This document shows positions 52,849 to 62,551 of a DNA stretch of 64,000 nt, in pieces. The number at the start of each line of letters is the position of its first letter. Position 1 is the first letter of the stretch. Source of the stretch: Capnocytophaga sp. (GTDB lineage Bacteria > Bacteroidota > Bacteroidia > Flavobacteriales > Flavobacteriaceae); NCBI GenBank assembly GCA_030530525.1, contig JAUMUT010000008.1:17639-81638 (forward strand), given 5' to 3'. The translations under genes were made by a program, and so were the position numbers. The notes under the pieces were generated by a model. That model saw nothing but the letters and a program-made list of their open reading frames with translations. It ran no database searches and had not been told where the DNA came from.

Positions 52849-55038
52849 TTAATTTCCTACTTCACTGATGAATTTTATTCGGTACAAACGCAGTTCATCA
52901 TCTTCATAATCGCCGTTAAATTCTTTGGAAGCTAAGGAAATTTTATCACTTTCTGCCTCTAAGAAATATTCGTGCAATTCTTCTTGTTGCTCTTCGTCCA
53001 AAATTTCATCTATCCAATAATTAATATTTAATTTGGTTCCGCTATAAACGATTTGTTCCAATTCTTTAAGAAAATCATTCATATTCAAACCCTTAGCCTT
53101 AGCAATATCGGGCAAAGGTAGTTTTTTATCTACATTTTGGATAATGAATAATTTTAGTGCAGAGTTGGTTCCTGTGGTTTTTACGACCAAATCTTCTGGG
53201 CGAATAATATCATTTTCTTCTACATATTTTCCGATAAGCTCTACAAATTCCTGCCCATATTTTTTGGCTTTGCCCTCTCCTACCCCAAAGACATTGGTAA
53301 GCTCTGAGATGGTTATTGGGTATTTGAGCGACATATCTTCAAGCGATGTATCTTGAAAAACAACAAAAGGTGGCACGCCTCTGTCTTTTGCTACTTTTTT
53401 ACGCAGTTCTCTTAACAATTTTAACAGCGTTTCGTCCATCAAAGAAACTGTATTTTTGGCTGGTTCTTCGGGATCATCTTCAAAATTATGATCTTCTGTC
53501 ATCATAAAAGAAGTTGGCTTTTTAAGGTATTCTTTTCCTTTTTCTGTTAAGAACATTACGCCATAAGTTTCTATATCCTTACGAATGAGACCATTAACCA
53601 TCACTTGCCGTAAAAGAGCCGTCCAGAAACGCCCGTCTTGCTCTTTGCCACAACCGAAATAATCTTGATCGTCAAAACGATTAGATTTTATCATCGCCGA
53701 AACTTTACCTATTAATATATTAATAATTTCTTTTCCTTTTAGTTTTTGGCGAGTTTTTTCAATAATTGTAAGGAGCTTAACTACTTCATTTTTAGCTTCT
53801 TTCTTCTCTTTCGGATAGCGCATATTATCATCCATATCTGCTCCTTCTCCGTTTATTTCGTCAAATTCTTCTCCGAAATAATGCAAAATAAACTTTCTTC
53901 GTGAGCTGGACGTTTCGGCATACGCAACCATATCTTGTAAGAGAGCTTGCCCTATTTCTTGCTCAGCAATGGGCTTGCCTACCATAAATTTTTCTAACTT
54001 TTCAATGTCTTTATAACAATAAAAAGCTAAGCAATACCCTTCGCCACCATCGCGCCCAGCACGCCCTGTCTCTTGGTAATAACTCTCAATACTTTTAGGT
54101 ATATCGTGGTGAATAACAAAACGTACATCGGGTTTGTCAATTCCCATACCAAAGGCGATTGTAGCCACCACCACATCCACCTCTTCCATCAGGAACATAT
54201 CTTGGTGTTTGGCACGAGTTTTGGCATCCAACCCTGCGTGGTAAGGCACAGCCGTAATTCCATTTACTTGTAAAGTTTGCGCCAATTCTTCTACTTTTTT
54301 ACGGCTCAAACAATAAATAATGCCCGATTTTCCTGCATTTTGTTTTACAAAACGAATAATATCGGCATCTACATTTTTAGTTTTTGGGCGAACTTCATAG
54401 TACAAGTTAGGACGGTTGAAAGACGATTTGAAGACATTCGCCTCTGCGACACCTAAATTTTTTAGGATATCTTCTTGTACTTTGGTAGTAGCCGTAGCTG
54501 TAAGCGCTATCATAGGAATATTTTCTCCTAATCTATCAATAATTAGTTTAATATTACGATACTCAGGGCGAAAATCGTGTCCCCATTCGGAAATACAATG
54601 CGCCTCATCTACCGCTACAAAAGATATTTTAACTTCTTTTAAGAAAGAAATATACTCATCTTTGGTAAGCGACTCTGGGGCAACGTATAAGAGTTTGGTA
54701 TCTCCGTTGCGGATGTCTTCCATCACGGTACGAATTTCTCCTTTGGTTAAAGAAGAATTGAGCACGTGGGCTACTTTATCCGTTCCTGAAATACCTCGTA
54801 TCACATCTACTTGGTTTTTCATTAAGGCAATTAACGGCGAAATAATAATCGCTGTACCTTCTTTTACCAAAGCAGGAAGCTGATAACATAACGACTTTCC
54901 ACCACCCGTAGGCATAATTACGAACGTGTGCTGATTGTTCATCACACTGGTAATAATTTCCTCTTGTCGTCCTTTAAAAGTATCGAACCCAAAAATATTT
55001 TTTAACGCTTTTTGTAATTCATTTTTTATTGTACTCAT
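52849..55038 (-). CDS. recQ: ATP-dependent DNA helicase RecQ
   Basis: A 729-residue 3'-5' helicase. Walker A MPTGGGKSLCYQLPA, DEAHCISEWGHDFRPEY (DEAH box and aromatic loop), TATATTKV, then the RecQ-specific zinc and winged-helix regions. The HRDC domain starts near 525 (LRELRKKVAKDRGVPPFVVF). A C-terminal extension of about 130 residues follows, as in Bacteroidota RecQ. It unwinds recombination intermediates. Monocistronic. Confidence 0.97.
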   Translation of the reverse strand: MSTIKNELQKALKNIFGFDTFKGRQEEIITSVMNNQHTFVIMPTGGGKSLCYQLPALVKEGTAIIISPLIALMKNQVDVIRGISGTDKVAHVLNSSLTKGEIRTVMEDIRNGDTKLLYVAPESLTKDEYISFLKEVKISFVAVDEAHCISEWGHDFRPEYRNIKLIIDRLGENIPMIALTATATTKVQEDILKNLGVAEANVFKSSFNRPNLYYEVRPKTKNVDADIIRFVKQNAGKSGIIYCLSRKKVEELAQTLQVNGITAVPYHAGLDAKTRAKHQDMFLMEEVDVVVATIAFGMGIDKPDVRFVIHHDIPKSIESYYQETGRAGRDGGEGYCLAFYCYKDIEKLEKFMVGKPIAEQEIGQALLQDMVAYAETSSSRRKFILHYFGEEFDEINGEGADMDDNMRYPKEKKEAKNEVVKLLTIIEKTRQKLKGKEIINILIGKVSAMIKSNRFDDQDYFGCGKEQDGRFWTALLRQVMVNGLIRKDIETYGVMFLTEKGKEYLKKPTSFMMTEDHNFEDDPEEPAKNTVSLMDETLLKLLRELRKKVAKDRGVPPFVVFQDTSLEDMSLKYPITISELTNVFGVGEGKAKKYGQEFVELIGKYVEENDIIRPEDLVVKTTGTNSALKLFIIQNVDKKLPLPDIAKAKGLNMNDFLKELEQIVYSGTKLNINYWIDEILDEEQQEELHEYFLEAESDKISLASKEFNGDYEDDELRLYRIKFISEVGN

Positions 55039-55040
55039 AA

Positions 55041-55071
55041 TTGTAATATGTAGTATTTTTTATTACTTTTG
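55041..55071 (+). promoter_or_regulatory. Promoter for the KpsF/KdsD gene
   Basis: TTG at 55041-55043, 20-bp spacer, TACTTTTG at 55064-55071. It begins three bases from the divergent recQ ATG. Confidence 0.65.
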
Positions 55072-55123
55072 CAGTATAAAAGTACAACTATTTTTTTAAT
55101 TAGCAAATTTAATATCAAAAATT

Positions 55124-56089
55124 TTGGAAAATTTTAAACAAATCATTGATTTTGCCCGCAAAACCATTGAAATTGAGGTAGATTCGTTAAATAAATTAAC
55201 AGAATTTATAAGCGAAGATTTTGTTAAAAGTGTGGAAACTATCCTACATTCTAAGGGAAGAGTAGTGATAACAGGCATCGGAAAAAGCGCAATTATCGCT
55301 CAAAAAATCGTTGCAACGATGAATTCCACCGGTACGCCTTCCATTTTTATGCACGCTGCCGATGCCATTCACGGCGATTTAGGAATTATTCAAAAAGACG
55401 ATGTCGTTATTTGCATCTCTAAAAGTGGAAATACACCAGAGATAAAAGTGCTTGTTCCGTTACTTAAACGCGAAGGCAATCCGCTCATAGCCATCACCGC
55501 CAACAAAGAATCTTTCTTAGGCACACAATCCGATTATGTTCTATTAGCTTACACCAAAGAAGAAGCTTGCCCTAACAACCTTGCCCCAACAACAAGTACA
55601 ACAGCGCAACTTGTATTAGGCGATGCGCTTTCCGTTTGTCTTATGCAAATGAAACAATTCGGGAGTAAAGATTTTGCAAAATACCACCCAGGTGGGGCAT
55701 TAGGAAAAAAATTATACCTTACCGTTGGCGATGCTATTGCTAAAAATGAAGTACCAAAAGTAACCCCTGAAACCGATATAAAACAAGTAATTGTAGAAAT
55801 TTCTCAAAAAATGCTTGGCGTTACTGCGGTTTTGGACAGAGAAAATATTGTTGGAGTTATCACCGATGGAGATATTCGCCGAATGCTTAATAAATATGAA
55901 GATATAAAAGGATTAAAAGCAAAAGATATTATGTCTGTCAGTCCTAAAACTATTGATTATCAAACACTTGCCATAGATGCATTGGATTTTATGCAAAATC
56001 ATAAAATAACCCAATTGCTCGTTACCAAAAACAATATATATATAGGTATAATTCATTTACATAATTTAATACAAGAAGGAATTATTTAA
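55124..56089 (+). CDS. D-arabinose-5-phosphate isomerase (KpsF/KdsD/GutQ family)
   Basis: A 321-residue enzyme that makes arabinose-5-phosphate, the precursor of Kdo for LPS. The N-terminal SIS domain has GIGKSAIIAQKIVATMNSTGTPSIFMHAADAIHGDLG and CISKSGNTPEIK. Two CBS domains follow (residues from about 205). The start codon is TTG (55124-55126): no in-frame ATG or GTG lies closer, and the promoter just upstream fits. It diverges from recQ. Confidence 0.93.
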   Translation: MENFKQIIDFARKTIEIEVDSLNKLTEFISEDFVKSVETILHSKGRVVITGIGKSAIIAQKIVATMNSTGTPSIFMHAADAIHGDLGIIQKDDVVICISKSGNTPEIKVLVPLLKREGNPLIAITANKESFLGTQSDYVLLAYTKEEACPNNLAPTTSTTAQLVLGDALSVCLMQMKQFGSKDFAKYHPGGALGKKLYLTVGDAIAKNEVPKVTPETDIKQVIVEISQKMLGVTAVLDRENIVGVITDGDIRRMLNKYEDIKGLKAKDIMSVSPKTIDYQTLAIDALDFMQNHKITQLLVTKNNIYIGIIHLHNLIQEGII

Positions 56090-56168
56090 CCTTAATTAAA
56101 ATCTAATAATTTTACAGAAAAAATGAAGATTTAATGTCTAAAAAATTCTTTATTTTATAAATTTTACG

Positions 56169-56176
56169 TACTTTTG
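56169..56176 (+). promoter_or_regulatory. -7 element upstream of galT
   Basis: TACTTTTG at 56169-56176, 19 bases before the galT ATG; no -33 TTG at the usual spacing. Confidence 0.45.
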
Positions 56177-56195
56177 TACTCTTTAAAAAACTTTT

Positions 56196-57242
56196 ATGCA
56201 TAATTTTGACCCTACTGAACATCCGCACCGCAGATACAATCCGTTAATGGATGAATGGGTGCTTGTCTCTCCACACAGAGCGAAACGACCTTGGCAAGGA
56301 CAACAAGAGAAAAATAATGAAAATGCCCGTCCGAAATACGACGAAAATTGCTACTTATGCCCAACCAATGCACGTACAAGTGGCGATAAAAATCCTAACT
56401 ACACGGAGCCTTATGTTTTTACTAATGATTTTTCTGCGCTAAAAGACGAAGAAGTAAAAGCAAACCCATCGGAATCCAACTTTTTCCGCTCAGAACCTGA
56501 AAGTGGTATTTGCAGAGTTATCTGCTTTTCTCCTCGCCACGACCTTACCCTTCCTGAAATGGAACTCCCTCATATAGAGTCTGTTATCCGTACTTGGATA
56601 CGAGAATATAAAGAACTTGGTAGTAATCCTAATATTAATCACGTACAAATTTTTGAAAACAAAGGAAGCGTTATGGGGTGTAGCAATCCGCACCCTCACG
56701 GGCAAATTTGGGCGCAAAAAAGCCTTCCTTCTATTGTACAAAAATTAGATAATTCTCAAAAAAAATATTTTGAGCAACACGGAAAAACACTTTTAAGCGA
56801 TTACGTAAAAGCGGAATTGGAGAAAAAAGAACGTATCGTGTTGGAAAACCAACACTTCGTAGCACTTGTACCATATTGGGCTGTTTGGCCGTATGAAACA
56901 ATGATTATCTCTAAAAGAGCTATTTCGTCTATTGACCAATTTTCCGATGAAGAAATAAGCGCATTTGCAGAAATTCTTCAACAATTAACCATAAAATATG
57001 ATAATCTTTTTGAAACCTCTTTCCCATATTCGGCAGGTATTCATCAAGCTCCAACCAACGGAGAAGACCATTCGCATTGGCATTTTCAAATGAATTTTTA
57101 TCCGCCATTGCTTCGCTCTGCTTCTGTTAAAAAATTTATGGTTGGTTATGAAATGATGGCAGAGTCGCAACGAGATATTACAGCGGAACAAAGTGCCGAA
57201 CGATTACGAAATTTATCTAACATTCATTATAAAAATAATTAA
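56196..57242 (+). CDS. galT: UDP-glucose-hexose-1-phosphate uridylyltransferase
   Basis: A 348-residue Leloir enzyme that swaps UMP between UDP-glucose and galactose-1-phosphate. PHRRYNPLMDEWVLVSPHRAKRPW is the usual N-terminus, CYLCP supplies zinc ligands, and NPHPHGQIW (H166, H168) contains the uridylylated His. SHWHFQMNFYPPLLRS closes the fold. A sodium/sugar symporter follows after two bases, suggesting galactose uptake and use; galK is not in this operon. Confidence 0.96.
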   Translation: MHNFDPTEHPHRRYNPLMDEWVLVSPHRAKRPWQGQQEKNNENARPKYDENCYLCPTNARTSGDKNPNYTEPYVFTNDFSALKDEEVKANPSESNFFRSEPESGICRVICFSPRHDLTLPEMELPHIESVIRTWIREYKELGSNPNINHVQIFENKGSVMGCSNPHPHGQIWAQKSLPSIVQKLDNSQKKYFEQHGKTLLSDYVKAELEKKERIVLENQHFVALVPYWAVWPYETMIISKRAISSIDQFSDEEISAFAEILQQLTIKYDNLFETSFPYSAGIHQAPTNGEDHSHWHFQMNFYPPLLRSASVKKFMVGYEMMAESQRDITAEQSAERLRNLSNIHYKNN

Positions 57243-57244
57243 TT

Positions 57245-58909
57245 ATGTTTGAAAACTTAAATCCAAAATTTGAAATTCTGGACTTTGTCATTTTCGGAAT
57301 TTATGCGGTAGTTATTCTCTTTATGGGAATATTTATCGGAAAAAGAAAAAAAGGGGAAAAGGAAAACGCCGAAGAATATTTCTTGGCAGGGAAGTCTTTA
57401 CCTTGGTGGGCAATAGGTTCTTCGCTGATTGCAGCGAATATTTCCGCAGAACAATTCATAGCAACATCTGGCTCTGCTTTTGCCGTAGGGTTGGCAGTTG
57501 CCTCTTATGAGTGGATGGCAGCTATTACCTTAATTATTGTTGCTAAATATTTTTTGCCTGTTTTCATAAAACAAGGTATTTATACCATTCCTGAATTTGT
57601 AGAACGAAGATTTAACACCAATTTGAAGACTATCTTAGCGATTTTCTGGATAGGATTGTATATTTTTGTTAATTTAACATCTGTTCTTTATCTTGGAGCA
57701 AAAGCCTTAGATACGGTTGTAGGAATAGGAAATGGTGAGCTTATTATGCCTATTATTATAGGTATGGCGTTGTTTTCTTTGGCGTATTCCATCACAGGAG
57801 GGCTTTCTTCGGTAGCTATGACGGATGTTATTCAGGTTGTTTTGCTCATCGCAGGTGGGTTAGTTACCACTTATATCGCTTTGGATAATGTAACCCCAGA
57901 AGGCGGATTTTTTAACGGACTAAGTCATATTTATGAAAATGCTACCAACACCATTAATGGGAAAGAAGTTAGTAAATTCCATATGATTTTGGATAGAGAT
58001 AATCCAGAATATGACAATTTGCCAGGTATAGCCGTTCTTCTTGGTGGTATGTGGGTTGCCAATTTATATTATTGGGGCTTCAATCAATATATTATTCAAA
58101 GGGCTTTGGCTGCAAAATCTCTCAATGAAGCTCAAAAAGGACTTGCTTTTGCTGCATACTTAAAATTAATCGTGCCTCTTTTGGTGGTTATCCCTGGAAT
58201 TATTGCAGCGGTGATGTACAAAGAAAATGCTCATAACGCCATAGATGCATTAACCAAAGCAAACGGAACTATTGACTACGACCGCTCTTATCCTTGGCTT
58301 ATTGACACATTCTTGCCTGTGGGTGTAAAAGGAGTAGTAGTTGCGGCACTTACTGCGGCTATCGTTTCTTCGCTTGCGTCTATGATTAACTCTACTTCTA
58401 CTATTTTTACAATGGATATTTACAAACCATTTATTAATAAAATGGCTTCGGATACAAAATTAGTAAATGTAGGGCGCGTTGCGGGAGTGGTTTCTTTGAT
58501 TATAGCAATGAGTTTGGCTAAATTTATGGGGTCTATTGACCAAATGTTCCAATACATTCAAGAATATACAGGATTGGTAAGCCCTGGTATCTTGGCTGTT
58601 TTCTTGATGGGACTTTTCTGGAAAAAAACCAATACCAAAGGAGCCATCACTGGGGTAATTTTCTCTATTATAATCGCTTTAGTATTGAAATTTATTCCTA
58701 CAAAAGTACCTTTTATGGAACAAATGTTATATACATTAATCTCTACAATGGTGGTTATTGTAGGCGTTTCTCTTACAACAAGTGATACGGATGATGACCC
58801 CAAAGCTATTCGCCTTACCAAAGATATTTTCATCACCAATTCTACATTTAATATCGCTTCTTACATCATATTACTCATCACAGCAATACTTTATGTTGTT
58901 TTCTGGTAA
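57245..58909 (+). CDS. Sodium/sugar symporter (SSS family), galactose-linked
   Basis: A 554-residue carrier with about fourteen helices. The SSS signature region is SIGSSLIAANISAEQFIATSGSAFAVGLA-like (AIGSSLIAANISAEQFIATSGSA) and SITGGLSSVAMTDVIQVVLLIAGG. It cotranscribes with galT, so galactose is the likely substrate (inference). It ends before a long bidirectional terminator. Confidence 0.92.
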   Translation: MFENLNPKFEILDFVIFGIYAVVILFMGIFIGKRKKGEKENAEEYFLAGKSLPWWAIGSSLIAANISAEQFIATSGSAFAVGLAVASYEWMAAITLIIVAKYFLPVFIKQGIYTIPEFVERRFNTNLKTILAIFWIGLYIFVNLTSVLYLGAKALDTVVGIGNGELIMPIIIGMALFSLAYSITGGLSSVAMTDVIQVVLLIAGGLVTTYIALDNVTPEGGFFNGLSHIYENATNTINGKEVSKFHMILDRDNPEYDNLPGIAVLLGGMWVANLYYWGFNQYIIQRALAAKSLNEAQKGLAFAAYLKLIVPLLVVIPGIIAAVMYKENAHNAIDALTKANGTIDYDRSYPWLIDTFLPVGVKGVVVAALTAAIVSSLASMINSTSTIFTMDIYKPFINKMASDTKLVNVGRVAGVVSLIIAMSLAKFMGSIDQMFQYIQEYTGLVSPGILAVFLMGLFWKKTNTKGAITGVIFSIIIALVLKFIPTKVPFMEQMLYTLISTMVVIVGVSLTTSDTDDDPKAIRLTKDIFITNSTFNIASYIILLITAILYVVFW

Positions 58910-58958
58910 AATTATTTTTTATATTTAATCAAAGATTTTTTATATTTTAAAAATCATA

Positions 58959-59004
58959 AAAAAATAGGTTATAGTCTTCAAAATCAAACTATAACCTATT
59001 TTTT
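58959..59004. terminator. Bidirectional terminator between the symporter and the S9 peptidase
   Basis: Seventeen-base perfect arms at 58959-58975 and 58988-59004 with A and T tracts, loop of 12. The right arm touches the stop of the convergent S9 peptidase. Confidence 0.92.
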
Positions 59005-61128
59005 CTATTTGTTTATTCCTTCCAAATCTAATAAAAAAGCGTATTCTTTGGCTATTTCTTTGAGCGATTCAAAACGCCCCGAAGCACCTCCGTGTCCTGC
59101 GTCCATATTTGTATCCAAAAACAACTGATTATCATCTGTTTTCATTTCCCGAAGTTTTGCCACCCATTTGGCTGGCTCCCAATATTGTACCTGCGAGTCG
59201 TGCAAGCCTGTGGATACGTACATATTTGGGTAATTCTGTGCTTTTACTTGGTCATAAGGCGAATAAGAAAGCATATAATCATAATATTCTTTTTCATTTG
59301 GGTTGCCCCATTCGTCATATTCTCCTGTTGTTAGCGGAATACTATCGTCTAACATCGTAGTTACCACATCGACAAAAGGCACAGAAGCTATTACTCCTTT
59401 ATAGAGTTCGGGTGCCGTATTCACTACCGCTCCCATCAATAGCCCACCCGCAGAGCCTCCTTCTGCAAATAAATGCTCGCTTGAAGTATATTTTTCATCT
59501 ATTAAAAATCGAGAACAATCTACAAAATCAGTAAAAGTATTTTTCTTTTTTAACAATTTTCCATCTTCATACCATTTCCTTCCCAAATATTCTCCTCCTC
59601 GTATATGAGCAATAACGTAAATAAAACCTCTATCCAAAAGGCTCAATCTTGTTGTTGAAAAATAAGTCGTTATCGTATATCCATAAGACCCATAAGCATA
59701 TAATAATAACGGATTTTTGCCATTTTTCTCTATCCCTTTACGATACACCACCGACATCGGAATTTTCGTTCCATCAGTAGCAGTAGCCCAAATACGCTCT
59801 TCTACATAATTATTTTCATCAAATTTTCCTCCTAAAACTTCTTGCTCTTTAAGTATTTTTTTCTCTTTCGTTTGCATATTGAACTCTATAACCGAAGCAG
59901 GAGTTGCCATCGATTCGTATTTATATCGCAAAATATCCGTATCAAAATCCAAGTTTTGGGTAGTATAAGCCGAATAAGTTTCACTTTCAAAAGGCAAATA
60001 ATATGCTTGCCCATTCCAAGGGCGAATTTCAATGCGCTCCAAACCATTATAAGTTTCTTCTACTACTAAAAAGTTTTTGAAAATTCCTATTCCTGTAAGC
60101 AACACATCTTCTCTATGCGGAATAATTTCCTCCCAATGCTCCATAAAAGTCTGGTTTTCATTGGTTTTCATAAGTTTAAAATTGGTTGCATTATCTTTAT
60201 TGGTCAATATGTAAAAAGTATTTTCATAATGCCAAATATCATACTCTAAGCCTCTTTGTCGTTTTTGAAAAATCTGAAATTCTCCTTTCGGATTATCTGC
60301 TTTAAGTATTTGATATTCAGATGTTAGCGTACTTTGCGAATTTATTACAAGATATTTTTTAGATTTTTCTCGATAAACAGAAGTAGAATAAGTATCATCT
60401 TTTTCATTGAAAATCAATACATCTTGCTTTGGGTTGGTACCTATTTCGTGCCGATAAATTTTATCCGTACGTAAAGTTTTTGGGTCTTTTTTGGTATAAA
60501 AAATAGTTGCATTATCAGCTGCCCACACTCCTTCTCCATCGGTATTTTTTATTTTTTCCGAAAGAATTTCACCCGTTTCCAAGTTTTTTATTTGCAATAC
60601 ATATTGCCTACGCGAAACGGTATCTATGCCAAAAACAGCCCATTTATTATCATCACTTATAGAAAAACTTCCAAGCGAAAAATAAGAATATCCTTTTGCC
60701 ATCTCATTACAATCAAACAAAATTTCTTCCTCTGCCTCTTTCGTACCCTTTTTTCTTGTATAAATAGGATAATCTTTTCCCGTTTCATAGCGAGTAATAT
60801 ACCAATAACCATTATAAAAATAAGGCACTGAGCTATCCTCTTCCTTTATACGAGATTTCATTTCTTCAAATAATTTCTCTTGAAATTCTTTCGTATGTGC
60901 TGTTTTTTGCTGATAATATGTATTTTCTTCGTTCAAATAACGTATCACTTCCGGATTTTCTCTTTCGTTAAGCCAATAATAATTATCTATACGAACGTTA
61001 TCGAATTTTTCTAATCGATGTGGTATTTTTTTTGCCACAGGAGGTTGTATCTTCATTTCTTTATCATTTTTTTCTATACACGAAGTTAGGGATAATAACA
61101 GAAAATATAATTTAATTTTATAATGCAT
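59005..61128 (-). CDS. S9A prolyl oligopeptidase / oligopeptidase B-like lipoprotein
   Basis: A 707-residue serine peptidase. N-terminal lipobox LTSC (Cys17) makes it a probable lipoprotein. A seven-bladed propeller domain precedes the hydrolase domain, where GGSAGGLLMG holds the catalytic Ser, GLHDSQV the Asp, and DAGHGG the His. YAYGSYGYTITTYFS is typical of oligopeptidase B. It cuts peptides after basic or Pro residues, outside the cytosol. Monocistronic. Confidence 0.93.
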   Translation of the reverse strand: MHYKIKLYFLLLSLTSCIEKNDKEMKIQPPVAKKIPHRLEKFDNVRIDNYYWLNERENPEVIRYLNEENTYYQQKTAHTKEFQEKLFEEMKSRIKEEDSSVPYFYNGYWYITRYETGKDYPIYTRKKGTKEAEEEILFDCNEMAKGYSYFSLGSFSISDDNKWAVFGIDTVSRRQYVLQIKNLETGEILSEKIKNTDGEGVWAADNATIFYTKKDPKTLRTDKIYRHEIGTNPKQDVLIFNEKDDTYSTSVYREKSKKYLVINSQSTLTSEYQILKADNPKGEFQIFQKRQRGLEYDIWHYENTFYILTNKDNATNFKLMKTNENQTFMEHWEEIIPHREDVLLTGIGIFKNFLVVEETYNGLERIEIRPWNGQAYYLPFESETYSAYTTQNLDFDTDILRYKYESMATPASVIEFNMQTKEKKILKEQEVLGGKFDENNYVEERIWATATDGTKIPMSVVYRKGIEKNGKNPLLLYAYGSYGYTITTYFSTTRLSLLDRGFIYVIAHIRGGEYLGRKWYEDGKLLKKKNTFTDFVDCSRFLIDEKYTSSEHLFAEGGSAGGLLMGAVVNTAPELYKGVIASVPFVDVVTTMLDDSIPLTTGEYDEWGNPNEKEYYDYMLSYSPYDQVKAQNYPNMYVSTGLHDSQVQYWEPAKWVAKLREMKTDDNQLFLDTNMDAGHGGASGRFESLKEIAKEYAFLLDLEGINK

Positions 61129-61154
61129 TGTATTAAAATTTTCTCATTATACCA

Positions 61155-61188
61155 AAAACGAAAAGCACCTACATTTCTGTAAGTGCCT
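61155..61188 (-). terminator. Terminator after tRNA-Asn
   Basis: GCACCTACA (61165-61173) and TGTAAGTGC (61178-61186) form a stem with two wobble pairs on the minus strand, followed by a T-rich stretch. Confidence 0.65.
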
Positions 61189-61193
61189 TTTTG

Positions 61194-61267
61194 CTCCCCC
61201 TACTGGACTTGAACCAGTGACCCTCTGATTAACAGTCAGATGCTCTAACCAACTGAGCTAAGGAGGA
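61194..61267 (-). tRNA. tRNA-Asn(GTT)
   Basis: A 74-base cloverleaf on the minus strand. Acceptor TCCTCCT pairs with AGGGGGA (one U-G pair), the anticodon loop is CTGTTAA with anticodon GTT (61233-61231), and the T arm GGTTCAAGTCC is intact. No CCA is encoded. Confidence 0.97.
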
Positions 61268-61319
61268 ATTTGTTATGCTTAACCTATGAAGTAATGTTTT
61301 TGTCTCATCATTACGGGTG

Positions 61320-61349
61320 CAAAGTTACGACTTTTTTTTAAACCTGCAA
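61320..61349 (-). promoter_or_regulatory. Promoter for tRNA-Asn
   Basis: Minus-strand TTG at 61349-61347, 19-bp spacer, TAACTTTG at 61327-61320. Confidence 0.7.
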
Positions 61350-61415
61350 GCGTTTTTTATATTTTTTTTCAAATATTTTTTATTTTATTTACATACACTT
61401 GAATATCAGCGTGTT

Positions 61416-62423
61416 TTATTTAAAAAATAATTTAGGAAAAAGCTCTTCTGGGGTCTTTTTTGTTCTAAAAAGACGAAATGTGCTGTATAAAAAACCTATT
61501 CCATAACCAAAAAACTGCACTCCAACTGCCCAAACCGACAAAATTCCTATTTTAAGGCTCTTGTTTTTACACACACTTTCTATAAAAATTAATAAAAAAT
61601 ACGCTGCATAAATAAATATTCCTGCCCAAACAGAAAACAACGAGAATAGAATAGATATAAAAAATCCTACAACAAAAAAGGAAGGCAACCAATATATTAA
61701 TTTTCGTGTTTGCGGATGCCAATAGTTCAGTATGGGGCGCGTTTGCCCAAATTTATTCACTTGAAGGAAAAACTTCTTCCAAGAAATGCGCCGTTTATGA
61801 TAAACAAATGCTTTTTCTATAAAACTGGTACAATATCCTATTTTCCAAAGGCGAATAGTTAAATCGGGGTCTTCACCAGGGTGAATTTTGCCAAAACCTC
61901 CTGTTTTTTCAAATGCTTCTTTGGAAATTCCCATATTGAAGCTACGTGGCTCAAAGCGGGAAATACTTTTTTTGCTTCCTCTGATGCCTCCTGTCGTAAA
62001 AAAGGACGTCATTGCGTAATTTATCGCCTTTTGAATGGTCGTGAAAGATGTTGTAGCGGCATCAGCACCTCCAAAGCAATCTACATAGTTATTTTGTAAA
62101 AAATCATCTACATTTTTAAGATAATATTTTGGTAAAAGACAATCTGAATCTAAAATAATAAAATAATTCCCTTCGGCAACTCGCATTCCGTAGTTTCTCG
62201 AATCACCAGGTCCTGAATTTTCCTTATAATAATACTTTACTTGTATTCTATCTTTATACTTTTCTACTATTTCTTTGGAAGATATAGAAGAACCATCTTC
62301 AATAATAACCACTTCAAACTCTTTTTCAAAAGATTGTTCAACCATAGTATCCAAAAGTTCCTTTATTTCGTCAGGACGATTATAAACAGGTACTATTATA
62401 GAATATTTTATAATATCATTCAT
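61416..62423 (-). CDS. Family 2 glycosyltransferase
   Basis: A 335-residue protein when started at the ATG at 62423-62421. The longer reading would run through the terminator hairpin of the next gene upstream (62472-62519), so I reject it. KYSIIVPVYNRPDEIKELLDTMVEQSF is the GT-A start, and ILDSDCLLP the DxD-type motif; GGFGKIHPGEDPDLTIRLW follows, and two or three helices end the protein. It transfers a sugar to an unknown acceptor, perhaps a lipid or surface glycan. Monocistronic. Confidence 0.9.
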   Translation of the reverse strand: MNDIIKYSIIVPVYNRPDEIKELLDTMVEQSFEKEFEVVIIEDGSSISSKEIVEKYKDRIQVKYYYKENSGPGDSRNYGMRVAEGNYFIILDSDCLLPKYYLKNVDDFLQNNYVDCFGGADAATTSFTTIQKAINYAMTSFFTTGGIRGSKKSISRFEPRSFNMGISKEAFEKTGGFGKIHPGEDPDLTIRLWKIGYCTSFIEKAFVYHKRRISWKKFFLQVNKFGQTRPILNYWHPQTRKLIYWLPSFFVVGFFISILFSLFSVWAGIFIYAAYFLLIFIESVCKNKSLKIGILSVWAVGVQFFGYGIGFLYSTFRLFRTKKTPEELFPKLFFK

Positions 62424-62471
62424 TATATTTATATGGATAGTTTTATTTTTTCGTTCAATAATAAAAAAATA

Positions 62472-62519
62472 AATACCAAATTCTATTATTTTTATATCCA
62501 AAAATAAGAATTTGGTATT
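62472..62519 (-). terminator. Terminator of the transaldolase-like gene
   Basis: AATACCAAATTC (62472-62483) pairs with GAATTTGGTATT (62508-62519), with a second inner stem. A T-run follows on the minus strand. Confidence 0.85.
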
Positions 62520-62551
62520 CTAATTATCCTTTTTTTACACTAACTATTTCT

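Noticed and set aside
62424..62501. Longer N-terminus of the glycosyltransferase
   Set aside because: It overlaps the terminator hairpin of the upstream gene and lacks glycosyltransferase character.
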